Source: an uncultured Clostridia bacterium
Lineage (GTDB): Bacteria; Bacillota; Clostridia; Christensenellales; UBA1242
Length of the DNA stretch: 64,000 nucleotides
Assembly (NCBI GenBank): GCA_948434855.1
Contig: CAOJFR010000003.1
Span: forward strand, 1 to 64,000
Direction: 5' to 3'
The translations under genes were made by a program, and so were the position numbers. Within the stretch, counting starts at the first letter, position 1, and each line of letters begins with the position of its first letter. This document shows, in pieces, positions 7,006 to 15,358 of the stretch. The notes beneath the pieces were generated by a model, which did no database searches, was not told the DNA's origin, and saw nothing but the letters and a program-made list of their open reading frames with translations.

Positions 7006-8265
7006 ATGAAAAAATTAAAAGTCATATCTTACTTTTTTGGTTCACTCATAATTTCTTATGGTCTTGGTATAATCTTTCATGATAAATATTTAATTGGTTC
7101 AACAACTTTGTTTTTGGGTTTTATTCAAACAGGACTAATGACAAAGGGAAAGTGGTATGAAGAGTTTGCTGGGCTATTAGAAACAATTTCAAGTGCAATA
7201 GTTTGTATTTTGGCAGGGCTTTATGGAAGTGCAATTTTCTCTGGATTAATTCTAGTTCCTGCAGCAATATTTAGCATGATTAACTGGAAAAAACATGATG
7301 CAGATAAAGATGGCATTGTAGACCTTAACAAAATGACATTAAAAAAATCGGTGCTTATTGTAATTTCAATTTTAGCTTCATCGGCACTTGTTTCATTTTT
7401 AATCTCACTCATTCCAGGGCAAAATCTTCCAGTGCTAGATAGTGTAACAAACATCTTAAATGTTGCAGGAATAGTTTTGATTGGTCTAAGATATAAAGAG
7501 GGCTGGATATTTTGGCTAATTTGCAATTTGGTTGAACTATCCATGTGGATAACCTTGCTTTCAAAAGGATATTTTGGAAACACAATAATGATGATAATAA
7601 CCTCAGTAATATATTTTGCATTAAACCTTTGGGGCTTTGTTTCATTCATAAAAATGAGAAAACAGCAGGAGAATAAAATGATAAAATTAAGGCATAGCAA
7701 AAATCAAAAAATTGAAACTGAAAGGCTAATTTTAAGAGAATGGAAAATGTCAGACCTAACTGACCTTGTTGAAGGCTTAAATAATTTTGAAACTGCAAAA
7801 AATTTAACTGTTCCATTTCCTTATTCAAAAAAGGATGGCAAAGATTTTTTAAAAAAGCATAAGGCTAATGGAGGGGGAAAATACTATTTTGCAATAGTTT
7901 TAAAAGAAACTGGAAAGGTAATTGGCGGAACAAATATATCTGTTTGTGCAGAAGATTCAACAGTTGCTGGTGGCGGAATTTGGTTAAATGAAAAAAATAC
8001 TGGCAAAGGGCTTGGAACGGAGGCATGGGTTGCAAGGGCAAATTTTGGTTTTACAGATTTAAATTTATCAGTGCTTAGCCAAGGCTTTTATGAATTTAAT
8101 GAAAGATCAAAACATATGCAGCTTAAAGTTGGTGGAAAAATTACTGGAGAAAAAATGCTATATTGTCCAGCACTAAAGTGTGAAGTTAAGGAAATCTTGT
8201 GTGATTTAAAAAAAGAAGATTTTTATAAATATTTAAAAATGCATAAAACAAAAGCAAATAATTAA
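7006..8265 (+). CDS. PnuC-type transporter fused to GNAT acetyltransferase
   Basis: 419 residues in one frame. Residues 1-224 have seven or so membrane helices and a PnuC-like WIFWLICNLVELSMWI segment; PnuC proteins import nicotinamide riboside for NAD synthesis. Residues 225-419 are a RimJ/RimL-type N-acetyltransferase: IETERLILREW opening, AIVLKETGKVIGG, and an acetyl-CoA segment EKNTGKGLGTEAW. At the junction the in-frame ATG at 7678 is preceded by AGCAGGAG, a strong ribosome site, so the acetyltransferase may also be made alone (195 residues). The picture is of two adjacent genes joined by loss of the first stop. PnuC substrate is inferred from family; the acetyltransferase target is unknown. 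Confidence 0.75.
   Translation: MKKLKVISYFFGSLIISYGLGIIFHDKYLIGSTTLFLGFIQTGLMTKGKWYEEFAGLLETISSAIVCILAGLYGSAIFSGLILVPAAIFSMINWKKHDADKDGIVDLNKMTLKKSVLIVISILASSALVSFLISLIPGQNLPVLDSVTNILNVAGIVLIGLRYKEGWIFWLICNLVELSMWITLLSKGYFGNTIMMIITSVIYFALNLWGFVSFIKMRKQQENKMIKLRHSKNQKIETERLILREWKMSDLTDLVEGLNNFETAKNLTVPFPYSKKDGKDFLKKHKANGGGKYYFAIVLKETGKVIGGTNISVCAEDSTVAGGGIWLNEKNTGKGLGTEAWVARANFGFTDLNLSVLSQGFYEFNERSKHMQLKVGGKITGEKMLYCPALKCEVKEILCDLKKEDFYKYLKMHKTKANN
7668..7680 (+). promoter_or_regulatory. Internal ribosome site and ATG for the GNAT half
   Basis: CAGGAG followed by AATAAA and ATG (7678-7680), in frame with the upstream PnuC half. Spacing is ideal for independent initiation. Confidence 0.6.
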
Positions 8266-8322
8266 AAAATTGCAATTTATATAAAGTTATTTTAAAAAAA
8301 TAATGAAAAACATTTTTTAATA

Positions 8323-8331
8323 TGCTATAAT
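8323..8331 (+). promoter_or_regulatory. Extended -10 for PfkB kinase
   Basis: TGC-TATAAT (TATAAT at 8326-8331). No convincing -35. The gene has a normal leader and an AGGAG site. Confidence 0.5.
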
Positions 8332-8362
8332 ATTATTATAGTAATAAAATTAGGAGAAAAAG

Positions 8363-9301
8363 ATGACAGTTAAGTGGCCTTTTATTTTAACTTTTGGATC
8401 ATGTGGTTGGGACAGGATATTTTACAAAAATAGTGATGGAACAAAAGAGTTTGTTTATGAAGAAGAGGGAAGAAAGAATAGTCATCAGGCACTTGCCGCA
8501 AAGCGTGCTGGTGCAAAGTCTATTCTTGTAAGCTTTGTGGGTGATGACGAAATTGGAAGCAAGTGTTTAGAAAGTTTAAAATCCTGTGGAATAGAAACAC
8601 AATATGTTAATGTTGTAAGAGGAAAAGAAACAGAAATTAATATTCAATATATTGATAGAGAAACAAAAGATTATACTCTGGAAAGGGGCCCAGCTGAGCT
8701 TTCTCAAAACTATGATGCAAGCATGGTTCAAGAATATAAGGACTTAATTTTAAAGGCAGACTTTGTTATTCTGGTTTCAAAGCAGCCAAAAGACTTTTTA
8801 ACTGAAATGATAAATTTTTGCTATAATCATAAAATTCCAACATCGCTTACAATTTCACATAAAAAATTTGATATTAAAAATTCTGAAGATTTTGATACCC
8901 TAAAAAAGTGCACTGTCATTGCAGGAAATACAGAAGAAGGCGAACTTTTAACGGGTTTATGCGAACCGGATGAAATGCTAAAAATCTTGCCAAACCTAGT
9001 CATCACAAAAGGTGCAGAGGGCGTTTGGTTTTCAGATGAAACAGGAAAGGTTTGCCATGAGATGGCTGTAAAAACAGATAATGTTGTTGAAACAAATGGT
9101 GCAGGAGACACATTTATTGGAAATTTAGTTGTGTTTATGTCAGAGAAGCAAAATTCAGTTAAAGAAAATATCAAAAAAGCCATGTGTGCTTCTTCGCTTG
9201 AAATTCAGAAGATGGGAGTACTAAGTGCAATTCCAGAAAGAGAGCAAACAGAAGCGCTTTATGAAAGTTATTATAATTTAAATAATTTTAAACAGTCATA
9301 A
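8363..9301 (+). CDS. PfkB-family (ribokinase-like) sugar kinase
   Basis: 312 residues. N-terminal GSCGWDRIF and the GRKNSHQALAAKRAGA segment correspond to the PfkB substrate-binding signature. VVETNGAGDTFIGN near 242-255 is the C-terminal PfkB signature, with Asp249 as the expected catalytic base and the anion-hole GAGD. The middle carries VITKGAEGVWF, typical of the nucleotide side. It phosphorylates a sugar or nucleoside in the cytoplasm; the substrate cannot be assigned. It is a single gene with its own promoter, AGGAG site and terminator. Confidence 0.85.
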   Translation: MTVKWPFILTFGSCGWDRIFYKNSDGTKEFVYEEEGRKNSHQALAAKRAGAKSILVSFVGDDEIGSKCLESLKSCGIETQYVNVVRGKETEINIQYIDRETKDYTLERGPAELSQNYDASMVQEYKDLILKADFVILVSKQPKDFLTEMINFCYNHKIPTSLTISHKKFDIKNSEDFDTLKKCTVIAGNTEEGELLTGLCEPDEMLKILPNLVITKGAEGVWFSDETGKVCHEMAVKTDNVVETNGAGDTFIGNLVVFMSEKQNSVKENIKKAMCASSLEIQKMGVLSAIPEREQTEALYESYYNLNNFKQS

Positions 9302-9317
9302 CATGGCTGTTTTTAAT
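9290..9317 (+). terminator. Terminator overlapping the kinase stop codon
   Basis: AAACAGTCAT, loop AAC, ATGGCTGTTT, then T-run: a 10-bp stem with one G-T pair. The TAA stop lies in the loop region. Confidence 0.75.
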
Positions 9318-9345
9318 TTATTTGTTATGAATTTTAAGCTCACTA

Positions 9346-9354
9346 TGCTATACT
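9346..9354 (+). promoter_or_regulatory. Extended -10 close to comEC start
   Basis: TGC-TATACT (TATACT at 9349-9354) ends 11 bases before ATG 9366. The expected leader is about five bases, with no ribosome site. Confidence 0.55.
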
Positions 9355-9365
9355 AAAGTTGTATT

Positions 9366-10919
9366 ATGAAGTTTCACAAAAGAAAATTAATAAACTTTAG
9401 ATTTGCATTTGTTTTGCTGCTTGCAATTTTGGTTATAACAGCACTGCTAATTGGTGTGTTTTCTTCCATGCTTTCAAAGATAATTTTGTTGGCAGTTGTT
9501 GCGGCGGCTTTTGTGATATTTTTAATATTGTCAATAATTTTAAAGAAGAAGGCATTAATTGTTGTTGCCATAATTTTAGCTTTTGCTTTAGTTCCAACAA
9601 CAAATATAATTATAAGGCAAAACAGCAATAGCAAAAATTTAGCTTTTAATAATTCAGAGGTATTAATTTCTGGCAGAATTTGTGAAAATTATTCATACAC
9701 ATCCAGTGGCAATATAAGAATAACGCTAGATAGTTTAAGTCTAAGCAGTTCAGAAGAGCATAAAGAGGTTGGCGGAAAAATATTAATATATGTGCGCCCA
9801 CATAACCTAGAAGTTCAAAAAATTGTGGTAGGGAAACATATAGATGTTTTGTGTGAGCCAGAGTTCTTTTCCTATGATGGAGACAATGCTTCATATCTTT
9901 CAAATGGCATAATTGGCAGAAGCTATGCAAATTTTTATAATATAGATTTTTCAGAAAATGAGAGTTTGTCATTAAAAGAAAAGCTAAAGTTTGGCACATA
10001 TAACAAACTAAAGTCTTGGAATGTGAAATATGCAGATGTTGCCTATGCAATGCTTTTTGGAGATTCAGATTTTATTAATAAAGACACGTTAAACATTTTC
10101 AGAAACACAGGCGTAGCACACTTGCTTGCAGTAAGTGGACTTCATGTTTCATTAATAGCAATGTTAATCAGCTTTATTTTGAAAAAATTAAAAGTTTCGC
10201 CTTACGCAAATTTAGTAACCATTTCATTGTTACTTTTGCTATATGCTTATTTATGCGATTTTTCTGTTTCTGTGGTCAGAGCCAGTTTAATGACATCTTT
10301 TGCGCTACTTTGCAAGGCTAGGGGAAAGCCCTATGACAGACTTTCAGTTTTGTGTTTGGTTGCAACTTTCATAATATTAATCAATCCATTAAAATTAATT
10401 AACATATCATTTATATTAAGTTTCTCAGCAGTGCTTTCAATAATACTAACAGTTTTGCCACTCAAAAGGTTCTTTAGCAAATTTTTATATGAAAAACTTG
10501 CAAATTCACTTGCATTGATTGTTGGTGTTCAGATTGGCTTAATTGCAGTTCAGCTTGTTAGCTTTGGAACATATCCGGTGCTGTCAATATTTTCAAATTT
10601 AATTTCTGTTCCACTTGAATCTTTTGCTTTCATGTTGCTTGTTCCGGGCACAATAATTTCTTTAGTTTTTCCGTTCATGAGTTTTATTCCAAAACTATTT
10701 GGTTTAATCACAAGTATTGTTGTAAGGTTTAATGGTTTTATTGCTGGCTTAGGGTTAATAATAAATTTTGAATCACTTGGTTTTGTGTCCGTAATTTTTA
10801 TCTTTCTCATTCTGTTTATAATAAGCGACTTTGTTTTTATAAAGAAAAATCATAAGCTAATCTGTGCAGCAAGTTTGCTTGCACTTGGCGCTTTAACTCA
10901 GGTTTTGTTACTACTATAA
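9366..10919 (+). CDS. comEC: ComEC/Rec2 DNA-channel protein, short form
   Basis: 517 residues. N-terminal helices (about 10-90) lead into an OB-like external domain (LISGRICENYSY to about residue 200). The competence channel domain follows, with its hallmark RNTGVAHLLAVSGLHVSL near 246-263 and about eight more helices to the C-terminus. ComEC forms the inner-membrane pore for single-stranded DNA uptake. Full-length ComEC ends in a metallo-beta-lactamase-like domain of some 250 residues; here the protein stops after the last helix and the next gene is holA, so that domain is absent. The order comEC-holA-rpsT is classic for Bacillota. Other competence genes are not in view. Confidence 0.88.
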   Translation: MKFHKRKLINFRFAFVLLLAILVITALLIGVFSSMLSKIILLAVVAAAFVIFLILSIILKKKALIVVAIILAFALVPTTNIIIRQNSNSKNLAFNNSEVLISGRICENYSYTSSGNIRITLDSLSLSSSEEHKEVGGKILIYVRPHNLEVQKIVVGKHIDVLCEPEFFSYDGDNASYLSNGIIGRSYANFYNIDFSENESLSLKEKLKFGTYNKLKSWNVKYADVAYAMLFGDSDFINKDTLNIFRNTGVAHLLAVSGLHVSLIAMLISFILKKLKVSPYANLVTISLLLLLYAYLCDFSVSVVRASLMTSFALLCKARGKPYDRLSVLCLVATFIILINPLKLINISFILSFSAVLSIILTVLPLKRFFSKFLYEKLANSLALIVGVQIGLIAVQLVSFGTYPVLSIFSNLISVPLESFAFMLLVPGTIISLVFPFMSFIPKLFGLITSIVVRFNGFIAGLGLIINFESLGFVSVIFIFLILFIISDFVFIKKNHKLICAASLLALGALTQVLLLL

Positions 10920-10925
10920 ATGCAC

Positions 10926-10954
10926 TAGACAAAATTTTTAGATTTTGTTATAAT
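10926..10954 (+). promoter_or_regulatory. holA promoter
   Basis: TAGACA (10926-10931), 17 bp, TATAAT (10949-10954). The start codon is 13 bases further, so the leader is only about six bases. Confidence 0.65.
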
Positions 10955-10967
10955 ATTTTTAGGATTT

Positions 10968-11951
10968 ATGAAATATATTGAATTAAAAAGTAGTTTAAAG
11001 GAAGGGCTAAGAAGTGTATATGTAATATCTGGTGATGACAGATATTTGTGTTTTGATGCATTAAAAAAAATAACAGATAAAGCAGATATTATGATAAAGG
11101 ACATGAACTCAATAACTCTTTCAGGAGAGGGAGTTTCTGCAAAAGAAATTGTAGATTCTGCAAATGTATATCCGTTTGGTGATGCATATAGGCTTGTTGT
11201 TGTCAAAAACTACGCTGGCACCACAAAAGATGAGTTAGAGGTGTTAAAAGAATATTTTGCTTCACCGCTTTCTTCCACCATTCTTGTGCTGTTTTGCCCT
11301 GAAAAGCCTGAAAATTACAGAGCTATGTCAGACATAACACTAGTAGATTGTTCAAAAATAGACCCCAAAATGATTGCAGCCTTCATAAAAAACAGGTTGG
11401 CAAAAGAAGAGATAAATTCTAGTGATGAGGCAATAGAAAAGTTAATTATGTTTTGCAATAGTGACATGGCAAGAATTAATAGTGAACTTGAAAAACTTGT
11501 TGCATATACAGCCGAAACAAAGTCTCTCACGCCAGAGCTTGTAACAGAATTTGTTATAGAAGATAAAGAGTATCAAGTTTTTGAGCTTGCTGGGTTTATT
11601 GCAAAAGGCGATAGCAAAAGTGCAATAAACTTGGTTGATAGTTTTATGATAAAGGCTGGAGGTGGGCTTCAAGTGCTGGGACCATTATATAGTAATTACA
11701 GAAGGGCACTATATGTTTCAATCAACAAAGATAAAACCACTGCCGAGCTTGCTGCTGCAATGGGCGTAAAAGAGTTTGCAATAAAAATGCTAAAACCGCA
11801 GGTCTCAATTTTTTCTGCAAAAAAGCTAAAACAGATAACGGACATGGTTTCAAAATATGAAAGAAAAATAAAACTTGGACAAATTAAAGAAAATGTGGCA
11901 ATAAAAACAATCGTTTTTAGTATACTAAATTTAAGAGGGGATAATGGCTAA
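10968..11951 (+). CDS. holA: DNA polymerase III subunit delta
   Basis: 327 residues, the usual length. SVYVISGDDRYLCFDALKKI at the N-terminus is the HolA opening (a Walker-A-like region that has lost nucleotide binding). It is followed by the central EELEKLVAY-type helical segment and the C-terminal collar domain (KMLKPQVSIFSAKKLKQI). Delta opens the sliding clamp in the clamp-loader complex. Its position after comEC and before rpsT supports the call. Start at ATG 10968 is very close to the promoter. The downstream membrane-protein gene overlaps it by eight bases. Confidence 0.9.
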   Translation: MKYIELKSSLKEGLRSVYVISGDDRYLCFDALKKITDKADIMIKDMNSITLSGEGVSAKEIVDSANVYPFGDAYRLVVVKNYAGTTKDELEVLKEYFASPLSSTILVLFCPEKPENYRAMSDITLVDCSKIDPKMIAAFIKNRLAKEEINSSDEAIEKLIMFCNSDMARINSELEKLVAYTAETKSLTPELVTEFVIEDKEYQVFELAGFIAKGDSKSAINLVDSFMIKAGGGLQVLGPLYSNYRRALYVSINKDKTTAELAAAMGVKEFAIKMLKPQVSIFSAKKLKQITDMVSKYERKIKLGQIKENVAIKTIVFSILNLRGDNG

Positions 11952-12519
11952 TTCATTAGAATACTATAGCGTAACAAAAAAGAAAACACTTGGTGGCTGG
12001 TTCTACTGCCTCATTTTGTTTGTGTCATTTTTGTGCATAGACTTTTACATAACTGTTTCATCAGAAACTGTTTTTATTTCATTTTCTGGAAACAACATTT
12101 TTGCTTCATCGCAAGATATTGCATACATTTTGGGCTTAACAGTAATTGAGGCATTAATAGATTGGTTAGTTCTAGAAGTTATAATGTGGTTATATAGAAC
12201 AATTTTATCACTCAAAATTTATTCCTTCGTTGTTCCAGCTCAAAAACTTAAAAATGAGTGTCGTTTGTTTTTTGCAATAAAAAACTTCTTGCTTGCAATA
12301 ATTGTAAATCTTTGCTTTGCATATCCATATCTTTATAGATTTGTTGAAGCATTCAATGTTTTGTTCTTAGTTTTAACACTAGTTGCATTCGCATGGCACA
12401 TTCAAAGAAGATATTCCGAGCCAATAATAGCTCACTTTGTGTTTAAGTGTTTTTGTTATCCAATTTTCTTTTATGAGTGCGTGGTGCTCTTAGTTTCATA
12501 TTTGGGGGTGCTAATATAA
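11944..12519 (+). CDS. Integral membrane protein, unknown
   Basis: 191 residues with about five hydrophobic helices (17-37, 57-85, 112-132, 138-155, 165-191) and short charged loops. No recognised motif. It has a GAGGGG ribosome site inside holA, overlaps holA by eight bases, and its stop overlaps the next start as TAATG, so it is translationally coupled on both sides. It may act with the downstream exported protein, but that is inference from coupling only. Confidence 0.6.
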   Translation: MANSLEYYSVTKKKTLGGWFYCLILFVSFLCIDFYITVSSETVFISFSGNNIFASSQDIAYILGLTVIEALIDWLVLEVIMWLYRTILSLKIYSFVVPAQKLKNECRLFFAIKNFLLAIIVNLCFAYPYLYRFVEAFNVLFLVLTLVAFAWHIQRRYSEPIIAHFVFKCFCYPIFFYECVVLLVSYLGVLI

Positions 12520-13916
12520 TGAAAAAGACAATAAAATATTTTGTGCTAATAATAATGGCATTCACAATTTCACTTTGTGGCATAACAACCATAGGTTCAA
12601 CAGCAAATGCAGAGTTGTTGCAAACCACTGCATTAAATGAAACAGAAATCTCAGAAAAAATAAACACATATCTTGCAGAATTTTCTCAATTTTCTTCAAG
12701 GGCTCCTGGCACAGAAGGAGAAAAACAGGCAAGTGAATATATCTTTAATAAACTTAGTGGTTTTTCGGGCTTGTCACCAAAAAAGCTAAACGGCATTAAA
12801 GATGAAGATGGAATTCAAAACTTTACATTCACATCACGCTTTGACGGCAAATTAAAGCATTCTCAAAATATTATATTTGAATATAAAACTAACAAAAAAG
12901 ATGCAAAAAAAATTATTCTAGCTTGCAGCTATGATGGCTATGCGCTTGATGATGAGGGCAAAATAATAAACACTGAAGCAATAAACGGAAGTGCAGGAAG
13001 TGTTGCAGTGCTTTTGGCACTTGCAGAAAATATTGCTAGCCTAAATAAAGATATAAATTATGAATTTATATTTTTTGGTGCAGGCAGTTCATCAAATGCT
13101 GGTGCAACACATTATTCTAATGGACTTTCAGAAAAAGATAGCAAAAACATTTTGCTCATGATGAATATAGAAAATATTGCGCTAGGCAAAAATTTATATT
13201 TTTATGTTGATGAAACAAAAACAGAGCTTTCAGATTTTGCTAAAGATTTGTCTGGTTCAAAAAAGCTTGGTGCAAGTGAAGTTAATGTGTCTCATCTTGG
13301 CAAAATTTTATTATCAAATCCAAGTGACCTTGGCTTAAATTATAAGCACATAGCAAACAGCTCTGCCAATGAAAAGTTTATGAAAGCAAATGTGCTTTCA
13401 ATGAATGTTTTTGCGGGTGATTATTCTGAGGGAATTGTTTCTGGTAAGTGTGAATATGCAAATAAAGATAGGGTTTTAAATACAAAAAATGATAATTTAG
13501 AATATATTTCAAAAAATTATGGAGAGAATGTAATATCTCAAAATTTAAGCAAAGCGTTCAGTTTCATTAATGAACTTTTAATTAGCAAAGACCTAGCTAT
13601 GGTGTGTGAAAACTCTGTTAAGCAGGTTTCCGATTTTTATGCGATTGCAGCAAATCAAAAGCTGCCGCTATACTTAACAATTTGTGCTTTGTTTGTCGGA
13701 ATAATTGTTGCACTTCTTATTCATTACAGGCTTTCAGTTAAAGCATTTCATGCAAATATAGAAACAGAGTTTGCATCTTCTGTTATTTCAATTTCAGAAA
13801 ATTTTGATTTTGGTGCAGATAAAAACGAAGTTTCAAAAATTGTAGGTCAAGTTGTTGCTCATGACATAAAAAAAGATAAGCGAATAAAACGTAAAAAAAA
13901 TAAGAAACAAAAATAA
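12519..13916 (+). CDS. Membrane-anchored M28 peptidase-like protein, probably inactive
   Basis: 465 residues. Signal peptide 1-29 ending TANA, external domain about 30-380, one membrane helix near 385-407 (LYLTICALFVGIIVALLIH), and a basic cytosolic tail ending KRKKNKKQK. The external part follows the M28 aminopeptidase plan: FSSRAPGTEGEKQASEYI, then a strand where M28 has AHYD, then a helix entry where M28 has NDNASG, then a strand where M28 has GEE. Here these read ACSYDGY, INGSAGS and FFGAGSSSNAG, so the metal-binding His and Asp and the catalytic Glu pair are missing. A binding or scaffold role is more likely than proteolysis. A GGGGG ribosome site and a TAATG overlap fix the start. Confidence 0.7.
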   Translation: MKKTIKYFVLIIMAFTISLCGITTIGSTANAELLQTTALNETEISEKINTYLAEFSQFSSRAPGTEGEKQASEYIFNKLSGFSGLSPKKLNGIKDEDGIQNFTFTSRFDGKLKHSQNIIFEYKTNKKDAKKIILACSYDGYALDDEGKIINTEAINGSAGSVAVLLALAENIASLNKDINYEFIFFGAGSSSNAGATHYSNGLSEKDSKNILLMMNIENIALGKNLYFYVDETKTELSDFAKDLSGSKKLGASEVNVSHLGKILLSNPSDLGLNYKHIANSSANEKFMKANVLSMNVFAGDYSEGIVSGKCEYANKDRVLNTKNDNLEYISKNYGENVISQNLSKAFSFINELLISKDLAMVCENSVKQVSDFYAIAANQKLPLYLTICALFVGIIVALLIHYRLSVKAFHANIETEFASSVISISENFDFGADKNEVSKIVGQVVAHDIKKDKRIKRKKNKKQK

Positions 13917-13943
13917 AACGGCTAAAATTTTAGCCGTTTTTTT
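13915..13943 (+). terminator. Intrinsic terminator after the M28-like gene
   Basis: A perfect palindrome AAAACGGCTAAAA/TTTTAGCCGTTTT followed by more T. It ends the comEC-holA operon. Confidence 0.88.
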
Positions 13944-14146
13944 GTAAGTTAAACCCTATTTGGTTTTTGCAAAAATTGTAGAATTTTGCCTGAAGGAATT
14001 TGTTGAAAATTTAAAGAAAAGTTTGGTTTGCAAAATTTGTCTTTTTTGGACATAAAAATTTTTGACGAAATTTAAAAGAAAAAGCCATATACAATTTTGT
14101 CAAATAATAGCGAAATTTATATGACAAATTTTGTCAAAATTTTCAT
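13944..14146. other. Non-coding gap between convergent genes
   Basis: About 200 AT-rich bases with no gene. TTTTGTCAAA-like words occur several times, including the dyad GACAAATTTTGTC near 14123-14135. No function is apparent. Confidence 0.4.
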
Positions 14147-14178
14147 AAAAAAAATAGAGCCCTCGTCCCTATTTTTTT
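14147..14178 (-). terminator. rpsT terminator
   Basis: On the minus strand AAAAATAG pairs with CTATTTTT around an 11-base loop. The left arm includes the TAG stop of rpsT and a T-run follows. Confidence 0.65.
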
Positions 14179-14447
14179 GCTGTGTTTTTAAGTTTGTCAA
14201 GTTCTTTAGCAAGTGCAGATTTTTTGTTGTTAGCTTTGTTTTTATGAATGATTCCATTTGTAGCTTTTTCATCAATTATTGAAAATGTTTCTGGAAGCAA
14301 TTTTTCTGCAAGCTCAACATCACCGCTAGAAATTGCTACGTTATATTTTTTAATAGCTGTAGCAAGTTCACTGCGTTCTGCTTTGTTGCGTTCATTATTT
14401 CTAATAGCAACTTCTTGTCTTTTCTTTGCTGATTTAATAATTGGCAT
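14169..14447 (-). CDS. rpsT: 30S ribosomal protein S20
   Basis: 92 residues, basic and helical. The opening MPIIKSAKKRQEVAIRNNERNKAERS and closing NKKSALAKELDKLK are typical of S20, which binds 16S rRNA early in 30S assembly. The start has AAGGAG 12 bases upstream. It lies downstream of holA's operon as in most Bacillota, but convergent to it rather than in line. The sporulation genes gpr and spoIIP that often follow rpsT in spore-formers are not present here. Confidence 0.95.
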   Translation of the reverse strand: MPIIKSAKKRQEVAIRNNERNKAERSELATAIKKYNVAISSGDVELAEKLLPETFSIIDEKATNGIIHKNKANNKKSALAKELDKLKNTAKK

Positions 14448-14484
14448 AGTGTTTTACTGCTCCTTTAAGGTATTACTGCCTACA

Positions 14485-14513
14485 ATTTTAGCACAGTTTT
14501 GTCTGTTTTGCAA
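14485..14513 (-). promoter_or_regulatory. rpsT promoter inside the end of murI
   Basis: Minus strand: TTGCAA (14508-14513), 17 bp, TAAAAT (14485-14490) with TG-C before it. It lies over the last codons and stop of murI, so rpsT can be transcribed alone. Confidence 0.65.
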
Positions 14514-15258
14514 GTATTTGACTTAATATTTTTCTATATTTTTGAGTTAAGCCCTTTTCTTTTTTAGAAAATTTAAACAAAACATTTGAATTTTGTGCAT
14601 CACAATTCATAAATCTAGAAATTTGCTTTGCCACGCCAAAATTCCCATCATAAATGGGCAAGTGAAGAAAATTGATTAATTCATCCTTAATCAGGCAATA
14701 GTGTGTGCACCCCAAAACCACTCCGTCATAAGACGCAGCATTTGCACAAATTTTATGAATGTCTTTTAAATAGTTAAGCAAAACAACAGGATTTTTATCC
14801 AGCAAAAAATTTTCTATGCTCATGGCGAGTGAAGGAATAGAAAGCGTCCCAACTTTTCCCTCAGCCATGTTTTTGAGCCTGTCAAAACGCACTTGTTTAA
14901 GCGTTGTTGGTGTTGCCAAACAAAGAACATTTTTACAGCCCATGTCACTTGCAAGCTTCACGGCTGGTTCGGTGCCAATAAACTGAATATCTTTAAAAGT
15001 GTTTCTTAAGTTTTCTATAGAGCTTGTTGTTGCGGTATTGCAAGCCAGCACAACAATTTTGATGTTAAAATTTTTTAAAAGGCCTTTAATAATTTCACTT
15101 AAATAGTTAAAGATTTCAGTTTTTGTGTGACAGCCATAAGGCGAGTGCAAGTTATCAGCAAAATAAATAAAATTGGCTTGCATCAATTTCATAGTTTCTG
15201 CCATTGTAGACAGCCCACCAACACCGCTGTCTATAAATAAAATATACTCTTTTTTCAT
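14488..15258 (-). CDS. murI: Glutamate racemase
   Basis: 256 residues. FIDSGVGGLS at 8-17 holds the conserved Asp10-Ser11. ACNTAT (Cys73) and GCTHY (Cys184) carry the two catalytic cysteines that act as acid and base in L-to-D glutamate conversion for peptidoglycan. FADNLHSPYG matches the usual substrate loop DxxxxPYG. The -10 box ends five bases before the ATG, so there is no leader ribosome site. It sits between rpsT and the secretion-like locus and marks the left boundary of housekeeping genes. Confidence 0.93.
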   Translation of the reverse strand: MKKEYILFIDSGVGGLSTMAETMKLMQANFIYFADNLHSPYGCHTKTEIFNYLSEIIKGLLKNFNIKIVVLACNTATTSSIENLRNTFKDIQFIGTEPAVKLASDMGCKNVLCLATPTTLKQVRFDRLKNMAEGKVGTLSIPSLAMSIENFLLDKNPVVLLNYLKDIHKICANAASYDGVVLGCTHYCLIKDELINFLHLPIYDGNFGVAKQISRFMNCDAQNSNVLFKFSKKEKGLTQKYRKILSQILAKQTKLC

Positions 15259-15263
15259 AGCAT

Positions 15264-15292
15264 AGTATATGCGAAAAACTTTTCTTTTGTAA
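15264..15292 (-). promoter_or_regulatory. murI promoter, leaderless
   Basis: Minus strand: TTACAA (15287-15292), 17 bp, TATACT (15264-15269), then five bases to ATG. Transcription would start about at the codon. Confidence 0.6.
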
Positions 15293-15323
15293 TTTTAAAG
15301 GAAAATTTTAACATTTTTTGCTG

Positions 15324-15356
15324 AAAAAAAGGTAACGCATTTGGTTACCTTTTTTT
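15324..15356 (-). terminator. Terminator of the virD4-surface protein operon
   Basis: GGTAAC and GTTACC separated by seven bases, flanked by seven A and seven T residues. It lies just past the stop of the surface protein on the minus strand and separates the secretion-like locus from murI. Confidence 0.85.
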
Positions 15357-15358
15357 AG

